Positions 21,389 to 31,203 of a stretch of 35,498 nt of DNA are shown here, piece after piece. Each line of letters starts with the position of its first letter. The stretch's first letter is position 1. This DNA comes from a virus. The position numbers and the translations under genes are program-made. The stretch covers positions 1 through 35,498 of the IMG/VR virus record IMGVR_UViG_3300032288_001775; one strand, 5' to 3'. The notes beneath the pieces were generated by a model that saw only the letters and a program-made list of their open reading frames with translations, was not told the DNA's origin and ran no database searches.

Positions 21389-22203
21389 TAGTCAACCACC
21401 GTTCCGATAGCATTAGGGTCTTTAAGAAGACCCTCGATAATTTTTAAGTAGGTCTTAGTTGCAAAAGATTCTGCAAAGTCGGGACGACTTCTAGCAAAGT
21501 TAGCTGCATAAATAGCAGGGTCAAAAGGAGTTGTTTGAGTTCCTTTAGTTACTGAACTACCTAAAGATGCGCCTTTACCTGGACCAGTAGTAGTCGTTGT
21601 TGACTCAGCAATACCAGGTTCCTTTTTAGCAGCAGCGTTAACACCTTTTGTATAGGCATCAATTTCTTCCTTAGTAGCAGTTCTACCAAGTTCTGCTTCA
21701 AAGTTTTTATTTATATAGTCTGCAGCATTAGAAGCGCCGTATTGGTATGTGGTTTCAGTACGGCTCTTAGTGGTTCCATACTTCTTTGTACTACCAGTTC
21801 CACCTGTATAGCTTGCTGGATTCCATACGTTGAGGTACATCTTTGGGTCACCAGTTGCGCCAGACCCAGGAGTTCCTACCCAATCAACAGCATCATCCCA
21901 TACGGACTGCCACTTGCTTTCTGGAATACCAGCCTTCTTAAGAATTGCAATAAAGCTTTCGTAGTATTTACGAACTTCGCTACCCTTTTTAGCTGTGGCT
22001 GCGCTGTACTTAAACCAAGACTTAGCCTGGACATCGTTGATGCCAGCCTCTGGGTTAATACCAGGAAGCTTGATAGGAGCAATGTTTAACTTCTTTGCAG
22101 CTTCTGCATCCTTGACCGCTTGTTCGTATTCAATCAATGCTGCTTGATACTGCTTGTCGCCTATCTTACCTTTTGGGTAATCCGAACGTTTTGGTTTCTT
22201 CAC
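21388..22203 (-). CDS. Putative internal virion protein, 271 aa
   Basis: The product opens KKPKRSDYPKGKIGDKQYQAALIEYEQAVKDAEAAKKLN, a helical charged segment, then has two further mixed parts: KGSEVRKYYESFIAILKKAGIPESKWQSVW and a Gly/Thr-rich linker before FDPAIYAANFARSRPDFAESFATKTYL. No catalytic motif is visible. It overlaps the 1653-aa gene by 4 bases and the LysM gene by 1, so it is part of the same set of large virion proteins. Function unknown; internal or ejected location inferred. Confidence 0.6.
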   Translation of the reverse strand: MKKPKRSDYPKGKIGDKQYQAALIEYEQAVKDAEAAKKLNIAPIKLPGINPEAGINDVQAKSWFKYSAATAKKGSEVRKYYESFIAILKKAGIPESKWQSVWDDAVDWVGTPGSGATGDPKMYLNVWNPASYTGGTGSTKKYGTTKSRTETTYQYGASNAADYINKNFEAELGRTATKEEIDAYTKGVNAAAKKEPGIAESTTTTTGPGKGASLGSSVTKGTQTTPFDPAIYAANFARSRPDFAESFATKTYLKIIEGLLKDPNAIGTVVD

Positions 22204-25200
22204 TTTGTCACCACGAATTCATTGTCTAGTTCTGGCATGTTGTTTAACCATCTTGTGGCAAATGCATCAAATTCATCAGATGCTGTCTGTAAGAAGTCAT
22301 AATGGAACTGTGAGAACTGTTGCTTGAGCAACAGCTTTCTTTCATCGCTATTGTTTGGTCGGTCATACTCGTCCTTAAAGTTACGAGCCTTACCTGCCCA
22401 GAAAGCGATTTCTTCCCATTTGGTATTGCCAGTTGAGTACGCATACGTTCTCCAATCAAGATTCTTGGAGATGGTTTCGACTGCTGCAATGGTTCCATTC
22501 CAGTAGTCTTTACGTTCTTCGTCGCGTTGCTCTACCCAGCCCTTGTAGTCATTCTCAATGTCATCTACCATGTCGTCAAAGACACGTTTGATGCCAGAGT
22601 ATTCGTACCTAGCTTCATAGGTTGAGGCAATTCCATACTGCTTCATCATGGCGTTGCGCCAATCAACAGCCTTCTGATACTCAGCCCAACCAACACGAGC
22701 CTGTGTTGACTTCTTTAGCTCGTCTTCGTTTTTCTTCTGAGTAATAGGGTTATTAAACCCTCCAGCAAACTTCATTCTTTTATAGATAGAAGCTACTTCT
22801 GTTGAGTAATCATTTGGTCCACTACCAGTACCTGCAATATCACCATAACCAGATGACAACATTCCAGCATACTTTGTATTGGTATTACCAAGTTCCTCTA
22901 GCAACTTTGTGCTATTACGAAGAACTTTAATATCATTCATTGTTGCAGCTACGCCTGCAACGTTCTTTTGGTTAGACCCAACAAGTGCTAGGGAATCCAT
23001 TCCCCACTCTTCAATCATAACCTTCTGTGCGATGTCATAATCGCCATTAGCCATCTCGACTAAGTCTGCATAATATGAGGTAGCAGCACGAGTTACTGGG
23101 TCAAATGTTGCTGAGATAGGTGCATTGAATTGAACAACAGACCTAATAAATGCCATGTTACCTGCTGCCTTAGCAGCTGATTCCATTGTAGGTGGTTGAC
23201 CAACACGACCGTTTGCTACCCACTCAGAGAAACCTTTACGCCATTGGGCGTAAACCTCATCAGTGAATCGCTCACTCTTCTCAAGTCCGATAAGCGAGAA
23301 CGCTGTGCGGATTGGATATGGCAACTTACCTGAGTCAATCAATGATTGAAGGTAAGCTGGAACCATTGTGTTCTTTACCTTCTCGGCAAGATTCTTACCT
23401 TCTACTGGATAACCACCATATAGAATCGTAGATTCATAAACATCATCACCAAGTGTTTCACGTAGAGATGTTGCTACTTGCTCACCATAAAGTTTCCATG
23501 GACCAACACCAAATCCGTTATCAATGATTTCAGATATTGCTGCTGTGCCAAACCAAGAGATAGATGGGTCTGCAACCATAAATTCCATCTGCTTGGGGTT
23601 GAATTTAATTCCACCACCACGAGCATCTGTATATGGCTTTAGCGCTGTCTTAACCCAGTCAGGTAACTTATTTCCAAATGGAAGTGGATACTTAACAGAT
23701 ACTGCTACTCCAGCTGGAACATCCTTGATTGAAGAATAAGTGTTTCCATCTTGGTCTTCATAAGCTTCATACTTGTCGAACGCTTGTTGAATACTGTTAT
23801 ACCAGTAAGCATTCATTGGGTTGCGAGCCAATAGGCGAAGCGCAACTGCTTGGGAGTTGAAGAAAGCCAAGGGGAAGCTCATTGCATAACGCGCCGTATA
23901 CATACCATTGGTAAGACGACGTGATGAGTAAAGCGTTTCTTCAACTCGACTTAGCGCCTTACGGTATGCAACCTGACGAATTTCATTATTTACTACGGCT
24001 TCTGTTACATCAATACCAGACCGTTGTGCTGCACTAATCAGCGTCTTCATTTCGTCACGAGCGTAAGACAAGAACAATGGGTTACGAACTAACCGTGTTT
24101 CAGTAAGTGAAAGAACTTTCCATGCTGCGTTAGTTGCTCCACCTACGCGAGCAAGAACTTGTTCAGCGCCAGTTAAGTCAGAAAGCTTAAGGCTTGGTCC
24201 ATCAATTTCTTTAAGTAGGTCTGTTCTGCCATAAAGCATTGCATCTACTTCTTGGTAAGTTACTGGACGTTCTGTAATAATCTTACGAAGGTCAGGGTCT
24301 GGATACATTGCATAGAGTTTTTCTCTTGTCTGTCCTACCCATGCCTGCATATCATCGCCAAAACGTTCTTCAATACGAAGTCTGTATTCTTTACCAGCTG
24401 GGCTATATAGCCACTCTACGATTTCAGCGTTGGACTTTTCGCCCTTCATCATCCATCCGACTGGTAACTCAAGTTCGTTACGAACCTGGCGGTTGGCAAT
24501 ATGTGCCAACGCATTCATATATTCTTCACGGTTCTTGCGAGGAATCTTTACGAAACGAGCACCATCTGCACGAAGTCTACGTGAAATTTCTGACTGCATT
24601 GATGCTGCATAGAAGTTTGTAGCGGTATCAATCTCTGACATGTATGCGCTAGCACCACGAACATTAGGGTCAGCTAACCCTTGAAGAGTGTATGTCTGAC
24701 CATTAACTTCGATAACTTCAGCCTCTTGACCAAGAAGTTTTTTTTGTTTCAAATCTCCTTGAGCATTGGCAAACTCTGCCCAGTCTTTACGTTCACGCTG
24801 AATAAGTTTAGCAGTGCCGTTAATGTAATCAGCAAGGCGACTCATTTCATCGAATGCGTCATCTACTTTAGTTTGTAACTCTGTTACCTTGTCTTCAAGT
24901 TCATAATATTTATTCTGAACCTCAGCATCATTGCTCTTCATTGCTTTGGCTTTAGCCTTATCACGTGCTGCGGTAAGCTTTGTTAATGACTTATCTAAGT
25001 CATCATAAACTGTTTCAGCTTTTGCGTGTGCTGTAATCTTAGGTTCTAGGTCTGCTCGATACTTTTCTACACGGAACTGTGCAGCCTTAGCTTGCTTACG
25101 AGCATTGGCAGCAGGGCTGCCAGGTATCCATTTTTTAACAGATTCTTTAAGAAGACCAGTATTGTATACAACATTGTCTGCGCCAGGAATTGCATTCTTA

Positions 25201-27161
25201 ACAAGTTCCATTGACTCAAGAGCCATGCTTGCACGAGCAAATGGGTCTACCATCGAGTTCTTTGGTATATATGCAAGACGAAGTAGGTTCAAGTTGCTGA
25301 ATACCATGTTAGCTAAGTCAAGGAACTGACCAACATTCATGGCGGTTCTAGACGCTACCGCGCCATAGAATTGACCTTGGGTAACCTTTGCACCTTTACC
25401 TGCAACGCGACGAGCGTTGAAGATAACTTCAGTTTCAAGTCTACGGAAGTCAAGCATTGGAAGATTCTGTGCTTCATTTGATACAGACAAGAAGTTCTGT
25501 ACGTTGATTCCGCCGTTTTCGTCTGGAACAAAACCATTCTTAACAGCATACTCTTTGATGCTGTCACGACTTTGATTCATACGGATATGCCAGTTTTTAA
25601 TCTGGTTGACAGCGTCCTTGACGTTGCCAACATCTTGCATATCTGTAATGCCATAGTATTTAGCAAGACGACCCATGACGCTTTCTTCAATGCGACCAAG
25701 TGCAATAGCACGTTGGGTATCGCTTTGTGCATCAAGGAACATCTCAACCATACGACGCTTGTACTGTGCGCCTTCTACTCCCTTAAGGAACTGAAGACGG
25801 TTTAAGTCAGACAATAAATCGTTGGCTGCTTCAAACTTACGTGGGTTAGAAATATTAATATACCCTTGTGGACGACCTGAGCCAGTCCATGCAATAAGGC
25901 GTACTGCTCTGTCATAGACACCTGTTTGGTAAACCTGAGTTTTCCAACCACCATCGGCATCTTGACCAAACATCTTAAGGTCACCGTATAAAGCCTGTGA
26001 TTGTATCTTCTTCTTGGCTAAGCCAATCTGCTCTAGCGCTGCGTAACGACCTGGGCGGTAGCTTTCGATAACACCCATCTGCGCCTTCTCCATGAAGTCA
26101 TCTAAAGCGCGAGCAAAGTTAGGGTCTTCTACTTTAACAGCATCAATAATCTTTTGGTATCTTGCTGTAAGACCTGGGTCTAGTGCATCTAATCCGATGT
26201 TTGCAAAGTTATCAATCGGTGCTGTAGCAGTAATTCCATAATTATCAAGATGGTCTGCTGCAAGTGGATTACGTTCAAAGAATCGCTGGAATGCAGCGGT
26301 ATCTCCACGTTCTGCAAGCAAGTAATCTGCTACATCTTGGTGGTTATCTAGACGCGACATGATTGTCGCGGTTCTATATGGGTTAGATGTTTCAGATACA
26401 AGTGGGTTTGATGCAAGCTTGGTTAAATCTGTTTCATTAACCGCATCATCTACAAGAACTGATAGACCAGTCTTGGTCTGTTGCTCTACAGGCAAAGCCT
26501 TCTGTGCAACAATCTCATCTAGTTCGCTTCTGAATACATCCATGTCGTCTGTAGTAGCAAGACGCTTTGGACCAACAACTTTCTTTGCAGTACCACGAAC
26601 GGCAAAACCAGCACCCTTAGTGCCAAGAGCAGCAAGTGCTAAATCGGTAACGCCAGAGGCTAGGATTCCAGCCCACTCGTCACGGAATGCTTTATCACGT
26701 TGACGGTCATCAAATACATCAAAGTCTTTATCAAGGAATGTAGCATTAGTTACGTCGCCAAGAACAGGAGATGTAATCTTACCAACAGCGCTAGCTGCTG
26801 CCTGTCCCATAGAAATCTTTTCAGCTTGTTTCTTTGAAAAACGATAGCTTTCAGTTAAGCCACCCTTGCCTTTAGCAATAGCTTGAGGTGTAAGTAATGC
26901 AGCAGAAACAGTTTGAGTTACTGGTTGTACAATTTTCTCGCCAACAAAACTAAGTGCTGACATGGCTGGATTAATAATCCTGCCAAGAATAGGTTTCTTT
27001 GACCCTGCTTCAATCGCTCCCATTACTTTAGGGACAATTGCTTGTTCTGCTTTTCCTACTTTAGTATTATCTTTTTTGAACTTGTCGACCTTGGAAAGCT
27101 TTGGTTCCTGAGTAGGGTCTTTGACTATAGAAGGGTCATTCCACCATTCTGTTAGGGACAT
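22200..27161 (-). CDS. Giant putative internal/ejection virion protein, 1653 aa
   Basis: This is the largest gene in the window. The N-terminal 120 residues include a hydrophobic stretch (ILGRIINPAMSALSFVGEKIV), then mixed helical domains, a long coiled coil at about 690-800 (AKAAQFRVEKYRADLEPK...ELEDKVTELQTKVDDAFDEM) and helical C-terminal parts with segments such as NGMYTARYAMSFPLAFFNSQAV. No polymerase, protease or lysozyme motif was found. Size and place between portal and capsid resemble the large internal virion proteins of podoviruses; an N4-like virion RNA polymerase is not supported. A strong AAGGAGG lies before the ATG. Confidence 0.6.
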   Translation of the reverse strand: MSLTEWWNDPSIVKDPTQEPKLSKVDKFKKDNTKVGKAEQAIVPKVMGAIEAGSKKPILGRIINPAMSALSFVGEKIVQPVTQTVSAALLTPQAIAKGKGGLTESYRFSKKQAEKISMGQAAASAVGKITSPVLGDVTNATFLDKDFDVFDDRQRDKAFRDEWAGILASGVTDLALAALGTKGAGFAVRGTAKKVVGPKRLATTDDMDVFRSELDEIVAQKALPVEQQTKTGLSVLVDDAVNETDLTKLASNPLVSETSNPYRTATIMSRLDNHQDVADYLLAERGDTAAFQRFFERNPLAADHLDNYGITATAPIDNFANIGLDALDPGLTARYQKIIDAVKVEDPNFARALDDFMEKAQMGVIESYRPGRYAALEQIGLAKKKIQSQALYGDLKMFGQDADGGWKTQVYQTGVYDRAVRLIAWTGSGRPQGYINISNPRKFEAANDLLSDLNRLQFLKGVEGAQYKRRMVEMFLDAQSDTQRAIALGRIEESVMGRLAKYYGITDMQDVGNVKDAVNQIKNWHIRMNQSRDSIKEYAVKNGFVPDENGGINVQNFLSVSNEAQNLPMLDFRRLETEVIFNARRVAGKGAKVTQGQFYGAVASRTAMNVGQFLDLANMVFSNLNLLRLAYIPKNSMVDPFARASMALESMELVKNAIPGADNVVYNTGLLKESVKKWIPGSPAANARKQAKAAQFRVEKYRADLEPKITAHAKAETVYDDLDKSLTKLTAARDKAKAKAMKSNDAEVQNKYYELEDKVTELQTKVDDAFDEMSRLADYINGTAKLIQRERKDWAEFANAQGDLKQKKLLGQEAEVIEVNGQTYTLQGLADPNVRGASAYMSEIDTATNFYAASMQSEISRRLRADGARFVKIPRKNREEYMNALAHIANRQVRNELELPVGWMMKGEKSNAEIVEWLYSPAGKEYRLRIEERFGDDMQAWVGQTREKLYAMYPDPDLRKIITERPVTYQEVDAMLYGRTDLLKEIDGPSLKLSDLTGAEQVLARVGGATNAAWKVLSLTETRLVRNPLFLSYARDEMKTLISAAQRSGIDVTEAVVNNEIRQVAYRKALSRVEETLYSSRRLTNGMYTARYAMSFPLAFFNSQAVALRLLARNPMNAYWYNSIQQAFDKYEAYEDQDGNTYSSIKDVPAGVAVSVKYPLPFGNKLPDWVKTALKPYTDARGGGIKFNPKQMEFMVADPSISWFGTAAISEIIDNGFGVGPWKLYGEQVATSLRETLGDDVYESTILYGGYPVEGKNLAEKVKNTMVPAYLQSLIDSGKLPYPIRTAFSLIGLEKSERFTDEVYAQWRKGFSEWVANGRVGQPPTMESAAKAAGNMAFIRSVVQFNAPISATFDPVTRAATSYYADLVEMANGDYDIAQKVMIEEWGMDSLALVGSNQKNVAGVAATMNDIKVLRNSTKLLEELGNTNTKYAGMLSSGYGDIAGTGSGPNDYSTEVASIYKRMKFAGGFNNPITQKKNEDELKKSTQARVGWAEYQKAVDWRNAMMKQYGIASTYEARYEYSGIKRVFDDMVDDIENDYKGWVEQRDEERKDYWNGTIAAVETISKNLDWRTYAYSTGNTKWEEIAFWAGKARNFKDEYDRPNNSDERKLLLKQQFSQFHYDFLQTASDEFDAFATRWLNNMPELDNEFVVTK

Positions 27162-27312
27162 TAGGTGTAGCCTCCTTAGCCGTTAGTTCCTCTAATAATG
27201 AAATTCGGTCATCGTCGGATTCAAAGGGGAACTTGGCTAAATCCCAAGCAACTGGAGCCATTTCAAATCCAAGATGTTCAAGGTTCTCTTCGAACTTCTT
27301 GAGTATCTTCAT
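27136..27312 (-). CDS. Small hypothetical protein, 58 aa
   Basis: The ATG at 27312 overlaps the preceding stop as ATGA. The product starts MKILKKFEENLEHLGFEMAP and continues VAWDLAKFPFESDDDRISLLEELTAKEATP. It is helical and acidic. Its 3' end carries the AAGGAGG ribosome-binding site for the giant gene, which it overlaps by 26 bases, so it may couple expression. Not recognised. Confidence 0.65.
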   Translation of the reverse strand: MKILKKFEENLEHLGFEMAPVAWDLAKFPFESDDDRISLLEELTAKEATPNVPNRMVE

Positions 27313-27725
27313 TCTGCTTGACTCCGTAAATACTTAACAAAAGCTTTCATAGTTCCAGATGATTCTGGAGAATCCGCAAACTGTGCCATCAATGGCATGT
27401 ATTTAGCCAGCTTTGATAAATCTTTTAATTGATTATCAATTGGGCTTTTTAATCCTAGTATTTCTCTACCAGGACCAGGACCAACGTCCACACCAGCAGT
27501 CACAGGTTCATCTGGACGCTGGGTGGGCGCTGTTAAAGGTACTATGCCTGCCATTGGATTTATCTGTGGCATTTGCGGTGTAGGTGTTTTAGCCATTGGC
27601 GCACCAGCTTGCATATTCTGAAATTCCTTTTGCTCGCCATAGGCAGCATTGGGAAGTTGTTTTGCTCCCTGGCGGTCGGTTCTCTTAGAGAACGGACCTG
27701 GACCCGAAGGTTGCATCATTGACAT
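27309..27725 (-). CDS. Pro/Gly/Met-rich virion-region protein, 138 aa
   Basis: The first 85 residues are low complexity (GPGPFSKRTDRQGAK, MAKTPTPQMPQINPM, PGPGREILGL); the last 50 form a charged helix (IDNQLKDLSKLAKYMPLMAQF, MKAFVKYLRSQ). The composition resembles head or internal proteins located near the portal gene, possibly a scaffold or ejection partner. No motif is recognised. It lies between the histone-like LysM gene and the 58-aa gene. Confidence 0.58.
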   Translation of the reverse strand: MSMMQPSGPGPFSKRTDRQGAKQLPNAAYGEQKEFQNMQAGAPMAKTPTPQMPQINPMAGIVPLTAPTQRPDEPVTAGVDVGPGPGREILGLKSPIDNQLKDLSKLAKYMPLMAQFADSPESSGTMKAFVKYLRSQAE

Positions 27726-27733
27726 TTATTTAC

Positions 27734-29278
27734 CTACTTCTTTGGAATATTAACCTTTGTTCCTGACCAAATCATTGAACCCTGCTTGTACTTTTTCTTC
27801 TTCATAATGTCAGGGTTTGCTGCACGAAGTTCTGATAAAGATAATCCTGCAGTCTTTGCAATACCTGAGAAGGTATCGCCCTTCTTTACGGTGTATTTAT
27901 CGCTAACCTTTGTAGTTGAGCCACCGCCAGTAGAAGCTACTGTTGGTCTTGTCTTAGAACCAGCCTTGTATGCTGCAGTTCCTGGTACAAGTGATGAGCC
28001 ATCTTTGCCGTAGCGAAGTTCTTTAGGCTTGTTTTTCTTTTCAGCCTTAGCAATAAGAGCATTAAGTTCGTCCATACGTTGACGACGAGTCTTACCTACA
28101 ACACCTAAAGTTGCTAGTGATGCAAGTTGAGATACTTGTTGCTGTGCTCCTTGACGACCTGCGGTTGCTCTGCTCTTACCTTTACCAGTAATTTGAGCAA
28201 GCTTATTTTCAAGACGATTAATCTCATCAAAGTCTTTTTTGGTTGAGCCTTTAGCTAAGCTAACTACTTCACCTGCTACTGCGCCAATAACTCCGCCTTT
28301 AGCAGTGCCTTTGATTTTTCTAAACTTTGGCTTAGCAGCTTTAGCCTTAGCTTTAGCACTAGCCTCTGCCTTCATTTTATCTAAAGCTTGCGCTCCAGCG
28401 GTTGGCTTGGATGGTGTAGTTGTTTTTCCATCTACAGTAATTTTAGTACGTGGCTTAGCAGCAGCCTTCTTAGCTTCAACACGCTTCTTAGCTTCTTCAA
28501 GACCTTTAGCTTCATTACGCTTTAAGTCTGCAAGTGTTGGACGCTTTGCAGTTCCAGCTTTTTCAGCCTTAAGTTTCTTTTCTAGTTCTCCACCTTTTGT
28601 AACTGGTGTGTCAACTACTCTTAATGGCTTTGTGCTGCCAAACTTTTTGGTGTTCTTAGCGACTTCTCTATCTGCCGCAGAAGGTGTTGCAGTACCTGGC
28701 TTATTAGCTGACCAGTTCTTGCGCTCTGCAGGTGACATGTTCTTCCATGCAGCCTTATTAGCAGCAGATTTCTCTGCACGAGTCATGCCAGGTTTCTTTG
28801 CAGCCTTGATTGCTTTAGCTTCTTCAACTGCTTTAGCAACGCCTTTAGCGTCTGGCTTCTTTGTAGTTCCAACTGTGCCGACTTTTTTTACAGCAGCTTT
28901 CTTTGCTGGTGCTTTCTTTTCGAGAGCAGCAGCAGCTTTCTTGACAGCAGCCTTTTTCGCTGGGGCTTTCTTAGCAGGTGCTTCCGCTTCTCCTGCTTTC
29001 TTGCCACCGTATTCGCCGAATTCATCAGCCATAGACTGACGGAACTTTTCAAGTTCTCTATTTTGCATAGCGTCATAGTCGGCTCTGCTTAGATAAGCAT
29101 TCTTGCCAAGTTCTTTCTTGGCTGTATCTGCCATATCCTTAAGCGCTAGTCTATCTTCAGCAGTAATTTTGCCTGTGATGTCTTTGCGTACAGCTTTTAC
29201 TTTCCCTGGGAAAGCTCTTTTCGCTGCAGCCTTAGCGTCTTTCTTGGCTTGGCGATACTTATATGGTTTCTTCGCCAT
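27734..29278 (-). CDS. Lys/Ala-rich histone H1-like protein with C-terminal LysM
   Basis: The product is 514 aa. Residues 1-90 are helical and charged. About 90-310 is very Lys/Ala-rich, with KKAPAKKAAVKKAA-type units like the tails of histone H1 or the bacterial Hc1 family, suited to packing DNA. The C-terminal 50 residues are a LysM domain (TVKKGDTFSGIAKTAGLSLSEL, KKYKQGSMIWSGTKVNIPKK) that binds peptidoglycan. The combination suggests a packaged virion protein that touches both DNA and cell wall. The DNA-binding idea is from composition only. Confidence 0.7.
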   Translation of the reverse strand: MAKKPYKYRQAKKDAKAAAKRAFPGKVKAVRKDITGKITAEDRLALKDMADTAKKELGKNAYLSRADYDAMQNRELEKFRQSMADEFGEYGGKKAGEAEAPAKKAPAKKAAVKKAAAALEKKAPAKKAAVKKVGTVGTTKKPDAKGVAKAVEEAKAIKAAKKPGMTRAEKSAANKAAWKNMSPAERKNWSANKPGTATPSAADREVAKNTKKFGSTKPLRVVDTPVTKGGELEKKLKAEKAGTAKRPTLADLKRNEAKGLEEAKKRVEAKKAAAKPRTKITVDGKTTTPSKPTAGAQALDKMKAEASAKAKAKAAKPKFRKIKGTAKGGVIGAVAGEVVSLAKGSTKKDFDEINRLENKLAQITGKGKSRATAGRQGAQQQVSQLASLATLGVVGKTRRQRMDELNALIAKAEKKNKPKELRYGKDGSSLVPGTAAYKAGSKTRPTVASTGGGSTTKVSDKYTVKKGDTFSGIAKTAGLSLSELRAANPDIMKKKKYKQGSMIWSGTKVNIPKK

Positions 29279-29286
29279 GATTATCC

Positions 29287-29436
29287 TTACTTAAGCTTTG
29301 TGTTGTTGCCCTTGATGCCTTTAGGTGTTGGAGCTTTTGCGACTTGACCTAGTCCTACGCCCTTGCCACCAGACTTCTTGCCTGAGTGTCCTGGGTGAAC
29401 TGGAGCCTTAGCTGCCTTTCCTTGCTTTCCAAACAT
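29287..29436 (-). CDS. Small basic Gly/Lys-rich protein, 49 aa
   Basis: It reads MFGKQGKAAKAPVHPGHSGK, then KSGGKGVGLGQVAKAPTPKG, ending NNTKLK. It is strongly basic, with many Gly and Pro, and likely unstructured. A clear AAGGAG site stands eight bases before the ATG. It lies between the portal and the histone-like LysM gene. It is probably a minor virion or DNA-contact protein; not recognised. Confidence 0.7.
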   Translation of the reverse strand: MFGKQGKAAKAPVHPGHSGKKSGGKGVGLGQVAKAPTPKGIKGNNTKLK

Positions 29437-29446
29437 TTTTTTCTCC

Positions 29447-31201
29447 TTATGCTGGTATTTGACGAGTTACTCTTGCTGCTAGATTGGGATTTCCCGAACC
29501 AGTTAGACCTGCAAGAAGTTCTTGCATTGGTGGTCTACCTTGTGGCATCTGTGGCATTCCGCCACCCATACCCATTGGTTGTTCTGGTTGCGCCATCTCT
29601 GGCGCTTGTGGTGCTTCTGGTGCTGGTTCTGGCTTGAACGCTTTGGCTACCGCATCTTCTAGCGGTGTGCCTTTCTTACGCTCTTCAATAACTGTCGCCA
29701 TCTTTTCTACAATCTGCATCGGGTCTTGTCCTTGCGAAACCATTTGTGGTATCGCAGCAGCAAGTTGAGAGATAGACGCTTTCAATGAATCACGCATCTC
29801 TTCGATATCAATTGCTCGCTCTTCTTCTCCAGCGTTGAGCGAAATTGGTAAATTACGACGTAGCATTCCTCGTGAAATGAGCTTATCGCCACGTGCTTGC
29901 AGACCCCATACCAATGCTCGGTTAGGGTCTAAACCTGCCATCAATCCGTATTCAACCGTTACGCCGTAATTGCCGTTGATATCGATTGATGGTTTGTATT
30001 TTAATTTGTATGGAACTCCATTGGCTGTTGCAGATACTTCACGAGATAGTGTTGGGAAGTATGCTTCATCAGTAGCAAACGCAATAGAGATAGCTTCGCC
30101 AATCGCTTCACCAAGGATTGATTGAATAACTTTAATCTGTGAATCGAACCCAGCCATAAGTGCCTTGACACCTTGACCAGTAACGATAGAACCTTCTGCT
30201 TGTCCTGCACGTGCTTGGGGGAAGCGGGTTCCTAGTTTCATTTCATCTGCTAGAACATTGTTCTCCGCAAAAGCGAACTGAGGTACGTCCAGATTGATAC
30301 GACGAATCTTCTCAGGGGAGTTAGAACGTATAACTGAGTCAGGACCAACGGAAAGCTGAGTAACATCAGTGGGAAGAGCAAGAGGAGCTTCAACAGATTT
30401 CTGGACAGCTTCCATAGTAAGAAGCGCAAGACGCGCCTTTGCTGCATAGACTGGTAGTACGTCGTCGAATGAGCCTCGGACTTCGCCATCAAGCGAAGGA
30501 CGCTGAGCAATCGCAACTGGGACTCGACCGATTTTGTTTGGTGTTTCGGCAAGAACTGCACCTCCACGGCTTGGGATAAACATTACGGTGCGATTCTTGT
30601 CAGTCCATCGTACAACTTCTAGAAGTTCATTACCGTCGGTACGACCGAATGCACTTGTCTGTAGAATCTTGTCTGCTAGTTCTGGGAACTTGGCTGCTAA
30701 ATCGCCAGCCTTACGATAATAAGAACGGCAATAGACAGATACTTCTCCGAACCTGTCCATGTCGTAATACGCACCCATAGAGTTTTCTACATGGATGTGT
30801 GGTCTTTTTTCCTTGAAGTTAGGTTCGACTCTGAAAATACAGAAGCCGTAAGTTCCTAACTGGTCTGCGCCACGCAGTAGCTCTGTTCCAAGACGAGATG
30901 AAGCAACATAATAATTTGCAATCTTAGTTCTCTTATCAGCCTTGGTACGCTGTGAATCATCAAGGGATGAATCTCCAGCAGCCGTTATGGTAGGTAGTAC
31001 ACCTGCCTGCTCAGAAACATCACGAGCAACCACGTCAATAAGGTTGGCGATGATAGGTCTAGACCATGTTCCCTCTGGGAACAAACCACGAAATACCTGG
31101 TCGGCGTTACCTGAACGGACCAAGGCGACTTCGCGCATGCGCTTATCGCGCTCAGCATTACGAGTCTTTAATTGCTCGTATGCATGTACAAGTTCTTTCA
31201 T
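29447..31201 (-). CDS. Portal protein
   Basis: The product is 584 aa from the ATG at 31201; a GTG two codons earlier overlaps the terminase stop and cannot be excluded. ADQVFRGLFPEGTWSRPIIANLIDVVARDVSEQAGVLP and the alternating helical/beta layout match phage portal proteins. The middle (AKARLALLTMEAVQKSVEAPLALP) contains the long crown helices, and the C-terminal 80 residues are Pro/Gln/Met-rich. The portal forms the DNA entry ring and motor seat. It immediately follows the terminase gene, as in most phages. Confidence 0.85.
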   Translation of the reverse strand: MKELVHAYEQLKTRNAERDKRMREVALVRSGNADQVFRGLFPEGTWSRPIIANLIDVVARDVSEQAGVLPTITAAGDSSLDDSQRTKADKRTKIANYYVASSRLGTELLRGADQLGTYGFCIFRVEPNFKEKRPHIHVENSMGAYYDMDRFGEVSVYCRSYYRKAGDLAAKFPELADKILQTSAFGRTDGNELLEVVRWTDKNRTVMFIPSRGGAVLAETPNKIGRVPVAIAQRPSLDGEVRGSFDDVLPVYAAKARLALLTMEAVQKSVEAPLALPTDVTQLSVGPDSVIRSNSPEKIRRINLDVPQFAFAENNVLADEMKLGTRFPQARAGQAEGSIVTGQGVKALMAGFDSQIKVIQSILGEAIGEAISIAFATDEAYFPTLSREVSATANGVPYKLKYKPSIDINGNYGVTVEYGLMAGLDPNRALVWGLQARGDKLISRGMLRRNLPISLNAGEEERAIDIEEMRDSLKASISQLAAAIPQMVSQGQDPMQIVEKMATVIEERKKGTPLEDAVAKAFKPEPAPEAPQAPEMAQPEQPMGMGGGMPQMPQGRPPMQELLAGLTGSGNPNLAARVTRQIPA

Positions 31202-31203
31202 TA

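Noticed and set aside
22200-27161. N4-like virion RNA polymerase in the giant protein
   Set aside because: The single-subunit polymerase motifs expected for N4 vRNAP were not found, and the protein is about half the usual size.
28239-29039. A long rightward Ala/Leu/Val-rich frame opposite the histone-like gene
   Set aside because: It is the antisense of Lys/Ala codons, which naturally gives an open hydrophobic frame; no ribosome-binding site or motif.
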